Source of the DNA: RGIG6291 sp964602275
Lineage (GTDB): Bacteria > Bacillota > Clostridia > TANB77 > UBA1234
Direction: 5' to 3'
Length of the DNA: 26,838 bases
NCBI GenBank assembly: GCA_964602275.1
Contig: CAZRQF010000013.1
Location: forward strand, 1-26,838
The translations under genes and the position numbers were made by a program. The first letter of the stretch is position 1, and every line of letters starts with the position of its first letter. This document shows positions 1-7,205 of this stretch, one piece after another. A model generated the notes under the pieces. It ran no database searches and was not told the DNA's origin. It saw only the letters and a list, made by a program, of their open reading frames with translations.

Positions 1-37
1 AGGAATTTGGAGAGTATCCTTATTCCTGATTTTTTAA
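1..37 (+). terminator. Possible terminator of a gene upstream of the window
   Basis: AGGAAT at the window edge can pair with ATTCCT at about 23-28, with an inner GGA/TCC pairing, followed by GATTTTTT. It could end a plus-strand gene lying left of the window. The stem is short and the left side is cut by the window edge, so this is only a weak call. Confidence 0.25.
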
Positions 38-66
38 TATTTTGAAATGTCTACTCATATCATCAA

Positions 67-498
67 TTATAAAACATCATTTTTTGGTAAATCTTCTGCC
101 TTGAATGGCGGAACATTGTCGAGTTTGCAAGCTGGCATAATACAACCTTTTAAGCAGTCAAAATCTTTTTCTGGTTTTACACACATTTTCTTATGTTTTA
201 CATCGTTTGCCCAAATAATAATTTCGTACTTTCTATTTGGACATAATGGTCCAAAAGTAAAATCTCCCTCTTTGTCGGTAAAAGTGTGTGAAATAGGAGC
301 TCTGTATTCTTTACCGCCCATTTTGATGATTTCTACAAGTTTTACAACTGCATCTTCAATTGGATGTCCTGTGCAATCTTTTACAACTCCATAAATAACT
401 TCTCTATTGTCTTCTGGTAACATTATTTCCAAATCAAATTGCTTTCCTGTGGCATATATTCCGTCAATACTAATATCGTCAAAACAATTTTTATCCAT
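67..498 (-). CDS. Small carboxypeptidase-regulatory-like (Cna-B-like) domain protein
   Basis: This 143-residue protein has no signal peptide or membrane segment. Residues about 33-110 read as one beta-sandwich of the carboxypeptidase regulatory-like type: 'IYGVVKDCTGHPIEDAVVKL' opens the fold, followed by 'TFTDKEGDFTFGPL' and 'YEIIIWAND'. It is rich in Cys (C6, C42, and several between about 109 and 128, including 'DCLKGCIMPAC'), which could bind metal or form disulfides. The start ATG has a GAAGGG ribosome site about 10 bases upstream. Similar single-domain proteins occur in Clostridia, but their function is not established. The gene is divergent from the thioredoxin gene. The fold call is fairly safe; no specific role can be inferred. 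Confidence 0.7.
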   Translation of the reverse strand: MDKNCFDDISIDGIYATGKQFDLEIMLPEDNREVIYGVVKDCTGHPIEDAVVKLVEIIKMGGKEYRAPISHTFTDKEGDFTFGPLCPNRKYEIIIWANDVKHKKMCVKPEKDFDCLKGCIMPACKLDNVPPFKAEDLPKNDVL

Positions 499-582
499 AA
501 AATCAATCCCTTCAATAAATTGAGCTATAGCCCTGATATATAATATGCATGCGTGAACGCTAAGTTACGGAAATTTTTGTTG

Positions 583-611
583 TTGCTATATGAGATATAA
601 TGTATTAAAAT
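583..611 (+). promoter_or_regulatory. Candidate sigma-A promoter of the thioredoxin gene
   Basis: TTGCTA (583-588) and TAAAAT (606-611) are separated by 17 bases, and a TATAAT at 596-601 offers an alternative -10. The ribosome site GGGGGGA and the ATG at 649 follow at a normal leader distance. Confidence 0.5.
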
Positions 612-648
612 ATTGGTATTCGGGAATAGATAAAAGTGGGGGGATAAG

Positions 649-963
649 ATGATTCATCATATAGAAAATAATCAAATTAATAGCGAAGTTTTAAATAATG
701 ATAAGTTGGTTATAATAGACTTTTTTGCAACTTGGTGTGTGCCTTGTCAAATGCAAACGCCGATATTAGTGGAGGTTGATAAAGAAGAAAGTGAAGTTGA
801 GATTTTTAAGGTAAATGTAGATGAAAACCAAGAAACAGCGATTAGATATAATATTACATCTGTGCCAACTTTAATTTTTATAAAAGATGGAAGCGAGATT
901 GAACGCCAAGTTGGTTTAATAGAAAAAGATGAACTAAAGGCGATAATTGATAATCTAAAATAA
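649..963 (+). CDS. trxA: Thioredoxin
   Basis: This is a thioredoxin-fold protein of 104 residues, the usual length for a free cytoplasmic thioredoxin, with no signal peptide. Thioredoxins reduce protein disulfides through a CxxC pair and are recharged by thioredoxin reductase. The active site is W29-C30-V31-P32-C33 after the core strand 'VIIDFFATW'. The cis-proline that faces the active site is P73 in 'SVPTL'. The common sequence is WCGPC; here Gly is replaced by Val, a substitution in the dipeptide that tunes redox potential. A GTGGGGGGA ribosome site lies just upstream of the ATG. The gene is monocistronic, with its own promoter and a hairpin terminator, and converges on the sensor kinase gene. 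It could be a secondary thioredoxin rather than the main one, since no reductase gene is nearby. Confidence 0.9.
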   Translation: MIHHIENNQINSEVLNNDKLVIIDFFATWCVPCQMQTPILVEVDKEESEVEIFKVNVDENQETAIRYNITSVPTLIFIKDGSEIERQVGLIEKDELKAIIDNLK

Positions 964-965
964 AG

Positions 966-1020
966 AAAAAGTATGTCGATATAAAGGGGGAACCTAAATT
1001 AGCGACATACTTTTTGTTTT
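966..1020 (+). terminator. Intrinsic terminator after the thioredoxin gene
   Basis: A perfect 13-bp stem is formed by AAAAAGTATGTCG (966-978) and CGACATACTTTTT (1003-1015), followed by a further T-rich run. The loop is unusually long at 24 bases and contains a G5 run and an AGG/CCT mini-pairing. Confidence 0.7.
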
Positions 1021-1135
1021 TTGCATACTTTAAAATGTAAGGGTTAACATTTTGTTTGTATGCGGTATTAAGAACTACCGTAATTATAATATCGTACAAA
1101 TGTGGATTAGATGTGAATTGAAAGTGAATTTATAA

Positions 1136-2605
1136 TTAATTTATACTTTTGTTTAATTCAAAATAGAATGAAACTCCGTTTTCTACATTTTTTACTCCAA
1201 AATTATTTCCGTGTCTTGTCATGATTGCTTTAACTAGCGAAAGCCCAAGCCCAGTACCACCGGCTTCTCTATTTCTCGAAGAATCGGTTTTATAAAATCT
1301 TGTCCAAATTCGTGACATATTTTCGTCTGTGATATGCTCGCCACTATTATATACAGATATTTTGGCAATGCTTTCTGTTTCTTCTATTGTTATTTCGATT
1401 TTTTTATTTGAATCTACATGCTTGATTGCGTTATTTAAATAATTATTAAAAACTTGTCCAATTCTAAAAACATCGCCTCTTACAAATAACTCTTTTTCTT
1501 CATTGAATGTAACTTTAATATCGTTTTCTTCAAATATGACTTCCATTTTCTTTAAAGTATTTTTTATTAATTCGACAATGTTAAAAGTTTCTACATTTAG
1601 TTCGTTAGAACCGTATTCAAGTTTTGATAAATCAAGCAAGTCATGGGTTAAAGTGCTCATTCTATTTGCTTCATCTAATATTACATCACAGTAATATTTC
1701 TTATCTTCCTCACTTGTTACGATGCCATCGGCTAGTCCTTCTGCATAGCCTTGTATTAAGGCGATTGGTGTTTTTAGCTCGTGCGATACATCTGAAATAA
1801 ATTGACTTTTCATTTCGTTTAATTTCGATTTTTGCTCGATATCTTTTTCTAAGTCAATATTAGCTTCTTTTAAATCTTGAATAGTTTTTTCTAAGTTTTC
1901 AGATAGTTTGTTAATGCTAATTCCGAGTTTGCCAACTTCGTCTTCTGATGAAACATCATATTTTTGAGAAAAATCTAAATTTGACATTTTCTCGGCAATC
2001 GTATTAAGTTCTTTTATTGGCTTTGTAAAATTTTTAGATATTATTAGAGTAGCAATACTGCTAATCAATATAGAAAATAGTCCTACAAAAATTAGAAAGC
2101 TATTTGAAATTTTAATACTTTCTCTAATTGATTCAAGCGGTGTTCTAATGAATATAAAATAATCGTTATCGAGTTTACCAATTAACCCAACAAAAGCTGA
2201 ACCTAATTTGCCGTCAGAAAAAGTTAAAACAGCGTAGTTTTGATTTTCGCCAAATAAAGTTTCAAAATTTTCTGGCGATAATATAGTGTTTTTTTGTTGC
2301 ATACTTATAAGAATTTTGTTTTTCATGAAATCTCGAGAAGTAGTATATAAAGTGTTGTTTGCATTATCTCGTATTACAATTTCAAAATTTCTATTAGTAT
2401 CGAATTTATCTAAAGTTGCAGAAAAATCGTCTAATGAATTACAATTGTTGTTAATAGTTGTGTATATATCCACTAATGAAGTACGCTTTTGGGCTAGATA
2501 GTAATCTTCTAAAATTGTACTGTTTAAAAACAAAACAAATAAAATTACAAATATAATAATGGATGTAATTGTTATAAAAAGTTTAGTGTTAATTGATTTT
2601 TTCAT
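1136..2605 (-). CDS. Two-component sensor histidine kinase (HAMP type)
   Basis: This membrane sensor kinase autophosphorylates on His and passes the phosphate to the response regulator encoded just upstream. From the ATG at 2605 it has 489 residues: TM1 about 8-29, an extracytoplasmic sensing region about 30-165, TM2 about 169-191, a HAMP segment about 192-244, a coiled coil, the H-box 'FISDVSHELKTP' with His275, and a HATPase domain with the N-box 'NYLNNAIKH', an F-box around 'RFYKTD' and the G-box 'GGTGLGLSLVKAI'. A GTG at 2617 opens the frame four codons earlier and overlaps the regulator's stop, but GGAGGAG lies about 5 bases before the ATG at 2605, so that ATG is chosen. The signal sensed is unknown, since the outer domain matches nothing I recognise. 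Confidence 0.93.
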   Translation of the reverse strand: MKKSINTKLFITITSIIIFVILFVLFLNSTILEDYYLAQKRTSLVDIYTTINNNCNSLDDFSATLDKFDTNRNFEIVIRDNANNTLYTTSRDFMKNKILISMQQKNTILSPENFETLFGENQNYAVLTFSDGKLGSAFVGLIGKLDNDYFIFIRTPLESIRESIKISNSFLIFVGLFSILISSIATLIISKNFTKPIKELNTIAEKMSNLDFSQKYDVSSEDEVGKLGISINKLSENLEKTIQDLKEANIDLEKDIEQKSKLNEMKSQFISDVSHELKTPIALIQGYAEGLADGIVTSEEDKKYYCDVILDEANRMSTLTHDLLDLSKLEYGSNELNVETFNIVELIKNTLKKMEVIFEENDIKVTFNEEKELFVRGDVFRIGQVFNNYLNNAIKHVDSNKKIEITIEETESIAKISVYNSGEHITDENMSRIWTRFYKTDSSRNREAGGTGLGLSLVKAIMTRHGNNFGVKNVENGVSFYFELNKSIN

Positions 2606-2616
2606 ATGCTCCTCCA

Positions 2617-3288
2617 CTACAATTTGAATTTATAGCCAAGTCCACGCACGGTTTCGATATGAGAACCTTTTTTACCAAGTTTTTTTCTTAACTTTTTTAT
2701 GTGGCTATCAATTGTTCGAGAGTCACCAAAATAATCATAATTCCAAACTGAGTTTAAAATCTTTTCTCTCGATAATGCAACATCTAAGTTATCAGTTAGA
2801 TATTTCAAAAGTTCAAATTCTTTCATGCTTAATTCTAAGTCTTTTCCATCTAGCGTGACCATATGTGCAACGGTGTCAATTTTTATTCCATCATATTCTT
2901 TTATCTCTTGCTCATTTGGATAACATCTCTTAAGTAGAGCGTCTATGCGGGCAAGTAAAATCTTAAAACTAAAAGGTTTAGCGATATATTCGTCAACGCC
3001 TAAATCAAACCCAAAAAGCTCATCGTTTTCTTCGCCACGAGCTGTGAGCATTATGACGGGCACATTAGATTTTTTTCTAATTTCCCTTAAAGTTGACCAA
3101 CCGTCTAAAACGGGCATCATGACATCTAGCAAAATTAGATTTATATTTTCGTTAATTTCAAAAATGTCTAATGCTTTTTGACCGTTTTCAGCTTCTAAAA
3201 TTTCGTATCCTTTAGAACCAAGAAAGTCCTTTACAAGTTTTCGCATACGAGATTCGTCATCGACTACTAAAATTTTGTAATTGTTCAT
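2617..3288 (-). CDS. OmpR/PhoB-family response regulator
   Basis: This is a 223-residue DNA-binding response regulator, the partner of the kinase that follows with almost no gap. The receiver domain (1 to about 118) has the acidic pair D10-D11, phospho-acceptor D55 in 'LLDVMMP', T82 and K104. The C-terminal winged helix (about 130-223) has 'LSMKEFELLKYL' and 'SRTIDSHIKKLRKKLG', and ends in 'VRGLGYKFKL', typical of the family. GGAGATG is placed 5-10 bases before the ATG. No strong sigma-A promoter could be fixed in the 80-base gap behind it, so it may be co-transcribed with the TraX-like gene or driven by a weak, activator-dependent promoter. The regulon cannot be inferred. Confidence 0.95.
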   Translation of the reverse strand: MNNYKILVVDDESRMRKLVKDFLGSKGYEILEAENGQKALDIFEINENINLILLDVMMPVLDGWSTLREIRKKSNVPVIMLTARGEENDELFGFDLGVDEYIAKPFSFKILLARIDALLKRCYPNEQEIKEYDGIKIDTVAHMVTLDGKDLELSMKEFELLKYLTDNLDVALSREKILNSVWNYDYFGDSRTIDSHIKKLRKKLGKKGSHIETVRGLGYKFKL

Positions 3289-3368
3289 ATTTTCATCTCC
3301 AAAAAATAAATTATAAATATATTTTAAAAAATTATTGTGTAATATATGTGAAAAAATGATGTATTATT

Positions 3369-4016
3369 TTAACAAAAAAGTTTGTAAGCTCCAAATAATA
3401 GTAGCATATGTAGCGGGTAAAATATATAAAATAGCCATTTTGCACTCAAACCTTTTTTCCCATTGAAAAGCAAAATAAATATACCTGACAAAATTGCGTA
3501 TAGCTGAATTAGCGAAGCGTTATTTGCTAAGCAAAATAAGCACATTGTAAAAATTAGTATTGGAAATACTAAAATTTTATAATTTGCAAAGTGATGAAAA
3601 AGCACAGTAAGTAAAATGCCACAAATGCCATAATCTGTTTTTATAAAAGCAGCAATTAAAAGCAAGATTGTGATTAAAGGAACTTTAATAATTAAATTTT
3701 TAATATTTTCATCTGAATATATTATTAGCATGGCAAATAAAAAAGTAAATAATACATTTAAAGTTGTGCTTGCACTATGAATATTGCACATTAGTGTAAA
3801 TGGAATTTGTGAAATTATTGCAAAAATTAGTAAAGTTAAAATATGTTTTTTCTTATCTTTTGTATGAGAATAGCCAACACCTGCTTGAAAAGCAAATATT
3901 GGAAAGGCAAGTCTTCCAATAATTCTAAAAATTATTTTATTAGGGAAGAAAACAGCTCCTACATGATCTATAAACATAAAAATAATTGCAAATAATTTTA
4001 ATCCAAATGAAGACAT
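3369..4016 (-). CDS. TraX-family integral membrane protein
   Basis: This 215-residue polytopic membrane protein has about 7-8 hydrophobic segments. It opens with 'KLFAIIFMFIDHVGAVFF' and continues with 'RIIGRLAFPIFAFQAGVGY', the signature of the TraX family, whose founder acetylates F-pilin in conjugation. Chromosomal Firmicute members are common and not tied to conjugation; they resemble small membrane acyltransferases. The His in 'FIDHVG' and the Arg in 'GRLAFP' are kept. The ribosome site GGAGGTAA precedes the ATG. The gene lies upstream of the response regulator on the same strand, with an 80-base gap, so co-transcription with the two-component system is possible. The substrate is unknown. 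Confidence 0.85.
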   Translation of the reverse strand: MSSFGLKLFAIIFMFIDHVGAVFFPNKIIFRIIGRLAFPIFAFQAGVGYSHTKDKKKHILTLLIFAIISQIPFTLMCNIHSASTTLNVLFTFLFAMLIIYSDENIKNLIIKVPLITILLLIAAFIKTDYGICGILLTVLFHHFANYKILVFPILIFTMCLFCLANNASLIQLYAILSGIFILLFNGKKGLSAKWLFYIFYPLHMLLLFGAYKLFC

Positions 4017-4040
4017 ATAAAAATTACCTCCTATGCATGT

Positions 4041-4069
4041 ATTTTATAATAAATATTGATAAGTTTCAA
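4041..4069 (-). promoter_or_regulatory. Sigma-A promoter of the TraX-like gene
   Basis: Read on the minus strand, TTGAAA (4069-4064) and TAAAAT (4046-4041) are separated by exactly 17 bases. The promoter sits back to back with the plus-strand promoter at 4086-4114. Confidence 0.65.
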
Positions 4070-4085
4070 TTATTTAAAAATTTAC

Positions 4086-4114
4086 TTGCAATAATAGTAT
4101 TAATTGTATATCAT
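4086..4114 (+). promoter_or_regulatory. Sigma-A promoter of the tdk-like/ogg pair
   Basis: TTGCAA (4086-4091), a 17-base spacer and TATCAT (4109-4114) precede the AAGGAGG ribosome site and the ATG at 4151. Confidence 0.6.
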
Positions 4115-4150
4115 AAAGGCGAAGTTTTTTTATTTAAGGAGGACTTTTTT

Positions 4151-4723
4151 ATGAAGGGCAAAATTGTCGTCTATACAGGTCCGATGTTTAGTGAAAAATC
4201 TGCTGAACTAATAACAGCATATGGTCGAGCTCAATTGGCACATAGAAGCGTTGGAGCTTTTAAGCCTAAAATTGATGATCGGTTTGGCAATGATGTTATT
4301 AGAAGCAGAAAAATAGGTGAAATTCCTGCAATCAATATTCAAGATGTTCATGAATTGCTAAGTTATGATGTTGATGTGTATATAATTGATGAATTTCAAT
4401 TTTTGACAGGTGATGTTACAATAATTGATGATATGGCAAACAGAGGTAAAAAGTTTTTTATCGCTGGTCTTGATAAAACGGCTGAGGGCAAGCCATTTGG
4501 ACTTATGCCGGATTTGCTTGCAATAGCTGATGAAGTGAAAAAACTTACTGCGGTTTGTGTGGACTGCTCCAAAGACGATGACGATGGTGCCGTAAATTCA
4601 TTCTTTTTGGGTAAAAAAGATGCAGACATCGTTATTGGAAATAGTGAATATGTTCCGCTATGTCGCAAACATTGGCTTTTAAGAATGGAAAAAAAGAAAA
4701 CTGAAAGGATTACACCAAAATGA
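4151..4723 (+). CDS. tdk: Thymidine-kinase-like protein (type II) with altered P-loop
   Basis: Type II thymidine kinases phosphorylate thymidine with ATP for dTTP salvage. This 190-residue protein matches the family in length and order: P-loop about 10-17, 'KPKIDDRF' (38-45), catalytic Glu81 in 'IIDEFQF', 'GLDKTAEGKPFG' (106-117), 'LLAIADEVKKLTAVC', and a zinc site C136, C139, C171, H174. Two features are abnormal. The P-loop reads G-P-M-F-S-E-K-S, with Glu15 where the family has Gly, and the usual T-x-S/T-Q-R stretch after the first zinc pair is replaced by 'AVNSFFLG'. It may be a weak kinase, a divergent paralogue with another substrate, or inactive. The ATG at 4151 follows AAGGAGG; an open frame reaching back to 3986 lacks these signals. 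It overlaps ogg by 4 bases (ATGA), implying coupled translation. Confidence 0.85.
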   Translation: MKGKIVVYTGPMFSEKSAELITAYGRAQLAHRSVGAFKPKIDDRFGNDVIRSRKIGEIPAINIQDVHELLSYDVDVYIIDEFQFLTGDVTIIDDMANRGKKFFIAGLDKTAEGKPFGLMPDLLAIADEVKKLTAVCVDCSKDDDDGAVNSFFLGKKDADIVIGNSEYVPLCRKHWLLRMEKKKTERITPK

Positions 4724-5559
4724 AAAAGTTTATTATTAATAATTTAAGTGACTTTGAACTTGACCACATTTTTGAATGTGGTCAATGTTTTAGGTGGCGA
4801 AAAGAAAGTGATGGAAGCTATACAGGCGTAATAAAATATGGCGTATTAAATATAAAAAAAGAGAATAATACGGCGATCATTTGCGGCGAGATAAACGACG
4901 AAATAAGTGAAGTAGTAAATGACTATTTTGATATGAAAACAAACTATGCCAAAATAAAAAGTGAGTTATGCAAAAATGATTTAAATATGAAAATGGCATC
5001 AGACTATGGGTATGGCATAAGGATACTTCATCAAGATATGTGGGAAATGCTAATAAGTTTCATAATTTCGGCAGCAAATAATATACCAAGAATTTCAAAA
5101 ACAATAGAAAACATATCAAAAGCATACGGTAAAGAGATTTTGTTTAACGAGAAAAAATTTTATATGTTTCCTACGCCGGAGGAACTTTCAAAAGCTTCAA
5201 TAGAAGATTTTAGAAAGCTGAATTTGGGTTTTAGAGATAAGTATGTATATGAAGTGACTAGAAAAGTAGTAAATAAAGAGGTCGATTTAGAAAGTATAAA
5301 TAAAATGCCTCTAAAAGATGCAAAAAAAGAACTTATGAAATTACCGGGAGTGGGTGCAAAAGTTGCAGATTGCATACTGCTATTTTCTATGGATAAAAAA
5401 GAAGCTTTTCCAGTAGATACATGGATAAAAAAAGTTATGAATGAACTTTACATAGAAAGTACAAACATAACTAAAATAAACGAATATGCTTCTGAAAAAT
5501 TTGGAAGCTATGCAGGAATTGCACAGCAATATTTATTTTATTATAAAAGAGAAAATTAA
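4720..5559 (+). CDS. ogg: 8-oxoguanine DNA glycosylase/AP lyase (OGG1 type)
   Basis: This 279-residue enzyme excises 8-oxoguanine from DNA and can nick the abasic site. The N-terminal half contains 'ECGQCFRW', matching the OGG N-domain strand with the FGQ/CGQ-x-FRW motif. The middle has 'SFIISAANNIPRISKTIE', equivalent to the S-x-N-N-N-I-x-R-I motif that contacts the base opposite the lesion. The helix-hairpin-helix 'LPGVGAKVADC' carries the Schiff-base lysine K214, followed by 'FPVDTW' with the catalytic Asp233. The length fits bacterial OGG1 proteins of clostridia. It starts inside the stop of the thymidine-kinase-like gene, so the two are co-expressed. Its stop overlaps head-on with the stop of the small membrane protein on the other strand. 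Confidence 0.93.
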   Translation: MKKFIINNLSDFELDHIFECGQCFRWRKESDGSYTGVIKYGVLNIKKENNTAIICGEINDEISEVVNDYFDMKTNYAKIKSELCKNDLNMKMASDYGYGIRILHQDMWEMLISFIISAANNIPRISKTIENISKAYGKEILFNEKKFYMFPTPEELSKASIEDFRKLNLGFRDKYVYEVTRKVVNKEVDLESINKMPLKDAKKELMKLPGVGAKVADCILLFSMDKKEAFPVDTWIKKVMNELYIESTNITKINEYASEKFGSYAGIAQQYLFYYKREN

Positions 5560-5816
5560 TCATGATTTTGAATAAGTGTATTCATAAAGTCCATAACAAG
5601 TCCGGCTATTACAATTTGTGTAAATACAACGCAAGAAGTTGAAATCATAGAAGAGCCAATCAAATGTAAGTTTACTTCTTGTACAAAGCTATTGTTATAC
5701 GCAATCACGACCACACCTGCAATACATAGCAAGAATACAGGGATACAACCGAACATGATAAATTTTCTAGAAAATGAATTCATAGAATTCAAACTTTTAA
5801 TAACTTTGTTAATCAT
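5556..5816 (-). CDS. Small two-helix membrane protein, function unknown
   Basis: This 86-residue protein (from the ATG at 5816) has two hydrophobic segments, about residues 18-41 ('KFIMFGCIPVFLLCIAG...') and about 50-78. I do not recognise a family. A promoter with a perfect -10 box lies upstream. The ribosome site GAGGAG sits directly against an ATG at 5825, too close to serve it, but is well placed for the ATG at 5816, which I chose. The last codons converge on ogg: the two stop codons share the palindrome TTAA at 5556-5559. Promoter, ribosome site and clean frame make it a real gene; the role is open. Confidence 0.7.
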   Translation of the reverse strand: MINKVIKSLNSMNSFSRKFIMFGCIPVFLLCIAGVVVIAYNNSFVQEVNLHLIGSSMISTSCVVFTQIVIAGLVMDFMNTLIQNHD

Positions 5817-5854
5817 AAGTACCATCTCCTCTGTCTTTTTAAGTAGATAACATA

Positions 5855-5883
5855 ATTATAGCACATAAATATTATAAAATCAA
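5855..5883 (-). promoter_or_regulatory. Sigma-A promoter of the small membrane protein gene
   Basis: On the minus strand, TTGATT (5883-5878), a 17-base spacer and a perfect TATAAT (5860-5855) sit about 40 bases before the chosen ATG. The rest of the gap, 5884-6044, is AT-rich and shows nothing further that I can name. Confidence 0.7.
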
Positions 5884-6044
5884 ACAAAAAAAGACGGGAA
5901 AGCCTTGCAAAACTGCCATTTTAAGGCTAAAACTTTACGGAAGTATAAGTTTGCATAATTATAAAATTTTTTCAAAAAATATAAAATTTGCAGTAAAAAT
6001 GCAGAAAAATAAGCTCTAATTGTTAATATTTACCTAAATAATGC

Positions 6045-6073
6045 TTGCTTTTTTGTCTTTTCTATGCTAAACT
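6045..6073 (+). promoter_or_regulatory. Promoter of the rpsT-rpsU-yqeY cluster
   Basis: TTGCTT (6045-6050) and TAAACT (6068-6073) have a 17-base spacer, and a TG two bases upstream makes an extended -10 (TGCTAAACT). The same -10 variant is used at 8499-8504. A leader of about 45 bases precedes rpsT. Confidence 0.6.
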
Positions 6074-6124
6074 GTTCTTCGTAAATCGATTAAAGATTAG
6101 AAAGACAAAAGGAGGTGCTACAAC

Positions 6125-6388
6125 ATGCCAAATATAAAATCTGCAATAAAGAGAGTAGAAACTATTAAAACAAAAACATCTGAAAATACAATGATTAAAA
6201 CTGCATATAAAACAGCTGTAAAAAGCTTTATGAAAGAAGTTGAAAGTGGTAACAAAGAAAAAGCTACTGAATTATTCAAAGCAGCTACAAAAGCTGTAGA
6301 TAAAGCTGCTGACAAAGGTGTTATAAAAGCTAATACAGCTTCTAGAAAGAAATCTTCACTTGCAAAAGCTTTAAACACAGTTAAATAG
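6125..6388 (+). CDS. rpsT: 30S ribosomal protein bS20
   Basis: bS20 binds 16S rRNA early in 30S assembly. The 87-residue protein begins 'MPNIKSAIKRVETIKTKT', then 'NTMIKTAYKTAVKSFM', and contains 'ASRKKSSLAKALN' near the end, all characteristic of S20; it is highly basic and alpha-helical. The ribosome site AAAGGAGGTG precedes the ATG. It is first in a cluster with rpsU and yqeY, 48 bases before rpsU. Expression probably follows the extended -10 promoter just upstream. No autoregulatory structure was recognised in the short leader. Confidence 0.97.
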   Translation: MPNIKSAIKRVETIKTKTSENTMIKTAYKTAVKSFMKEVESGNKEKATELFKAATKAVDKAADKGVIKANTASRKKSSLAKALNTVK

Positions 6389-6436
6389 TTTATAATCCCG
6401 AAAACAAAACGATATGCATCGGAAGGAGGGAAAAAT

Positions 6437-6610
6437 ATGGCAGAAATTAGAGTAAGAGATAACGAATCAATTGATAATGTGTTAAAAAGATTTAAAAGAG
6501 ACTGCGCTAGAAATGGGGTTCTTCAAGAAGTTAGAAAAAGAGAACACTATGAAAAACCAAGCGTAAAGAGAAAGAAAAAATCAGAGGCAGCTAGAAAGAG
6601 AAAATTTTAA
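6437..6610 (+). CDS. rpsU: 30S ribosomal protein bS21
   Basis: This 57-residue basic protein reads M-A-E-I-R-V-R-D-N-E-S-I-D-N-V-L-K-R-F-K and ends in a Lys/Arg-rich tail, with 'RREHYEKPS'-like spacing in the form 'KREHYEKPSVKRKKKSEAARKRK'-type sequence at residues 34-56; this is bS21. bS21 sits near the anti-Shine-Dalgarno end of 16S rRNA and helps start translation. The length is normal for Firmicutes. The ribosome site GGAAGGAGGG lies 6 bases before the ATG. The gene is followed after 26 bases by yqeY, and rpsU-yqeY is a conserved pair in Firmicutes. Confidence 0.96.
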   Translation: MAEIRVRDNESIDNVLKRFKRDCARNGVLQEVRKREHYEKPSVKRKKKSEAARKRKF

Positions 6611-6636
6611 TAGCTAAATAAAAAGGAGATGACCTT

Positions 6637-7077
6637 ATGCTTAAGGAAAAGTTAATGGAAGACCTTAAAAATGCTATGAAAGAAAAAAATGAAGTACGAA
6701 AAAGTACTATTACATTGATAAAGGCTGCTATCCTTCAAGTTGAAAAAGATACACAAAAGCAATTAGATGATGATGCTATTATTGAAATAATTGCTAAAGA
6801 AGCTAAAAAAAGAAAAGATTCTTTAGAAGATTATGAAAAGAGTGGCAGAGAAGATTTGATATCTCAAATTAATTCTGAAATTGCTGTAATAAAAGAATAT
6901 TTGCCAGAAGAGCTATCAATAGAAGAACTAACTAAAATTATTGAAGACACAATAGCAGAGCTTGGTGCAACAACCATGAAAGACATGGGAAAAGTTATGC
7001 AAGCTGTAAAAGCTAAAACAACAGGTAGAGCAGATGGCAAAACAATAAATGAAATCGTAAAGAAATTGTTAGGGTAG
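6637..7077 (+). CDS. yqeY: GatB/YqeY-domain protein
   Basis: This 146-residue helical protein of the YqeY family is related to the tRNA-binding tail domain of GatB, the amidotransferase that corrects mischarged tRNAs. Diagnostic stretches are 'LKNAMKEKNEVRKSTITLIKAAI' near the N-terminus, 'RKDSLEDYEKSGREDLI', 'EIAVIKEYLPEELS' and the C-terminal 'DMGKVMQAVKAKTTGRADG'. It lacks any amidotransferase catalytic part. The stand-alone role is not firmly known; tRNA binding or aminoacylation quality control is inferred from the domain. AAAAGGAGATG precedes the ATG. It is the last gene before the SAM riboswitch, with no clear terminator between, so read-through into the metK leader is possible. Confidence 0.93.
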   Translation: MLKEKLMEDLKNAMKEKNEVRKSTITLIKAAILQVEKDTQKQLDDDAIIEIIAKEAKKRKDSLEDYEKSGREDLISQINSEIAVIKEYLPEELSIEELTKIIEDTIAELGATTMKDMGKVMQAVKAKTTGRADGKTINEIVKKLLG

Positions 7078-7101
7078 TAAAGAATAAAATTAAATAAAAA
7101 A

Positions 7102-7198
7102 TTATCAAGAGTGGACGAGAGATTCGGCTTTATGACTCCACAGCAACCTGCAAAAAGTAAGGTGCTAAAACCGACAAAGCAGATGCTTTGGGTGATGA
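7102..7198 (+). ncRNA. SAM-I (S-box) riboswitch
   Basis: The SAM-I aptamer is visible by sequence and pairing. P1 is TTATC (7102-7106) with GATGA (7194-7198). The conserved 'ATCAAGAG' follows P1, and 'CAGCAACC' lies at 7141-7148. P2 pairs GTGGA with TCCAC across a kink-turn-like GA element. P3 is ACCT (7146-7149) with AGGT (7160-7163). P4 is a perfect CAAAGCA (7175-7181) with TGCTTTG (7184-7190). The pseudoknot pairs TCGG (7124-7127) in the P2 loop with CCGA (7171-7174). SAM binding should favour the downstream terminator and shut off metK, a feedback loop on SAM synthesis. The loop bases differ from the common GGCCC/GGG form, but covarying pairing is kept. Confidence 0.93.
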
Positions 7199-7205
7199 AA
7201 AAATA

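Noticed and set aside
47..394. Open frame opposite the carboxypeptidase-regulatory-like gene
   Set aside because: Antisense shadow with no ribosome site and low-complexity Ser/Phe-rich product.
3369..4016. TraX-like gene as evidence for a conjugative element
   Set aside because: No other transfer, relaxase or integrase gene is present, and chromosomal TraX-family proteins are common in Firmicutes.
3986..4150. Upstream extension of the thymidine-kinase-like frame
   Set aside because: It crosses the divergent promoters and the traX start, and the AAGGAGG site fits the ATG at 4151, where the family's N-terminus begins.
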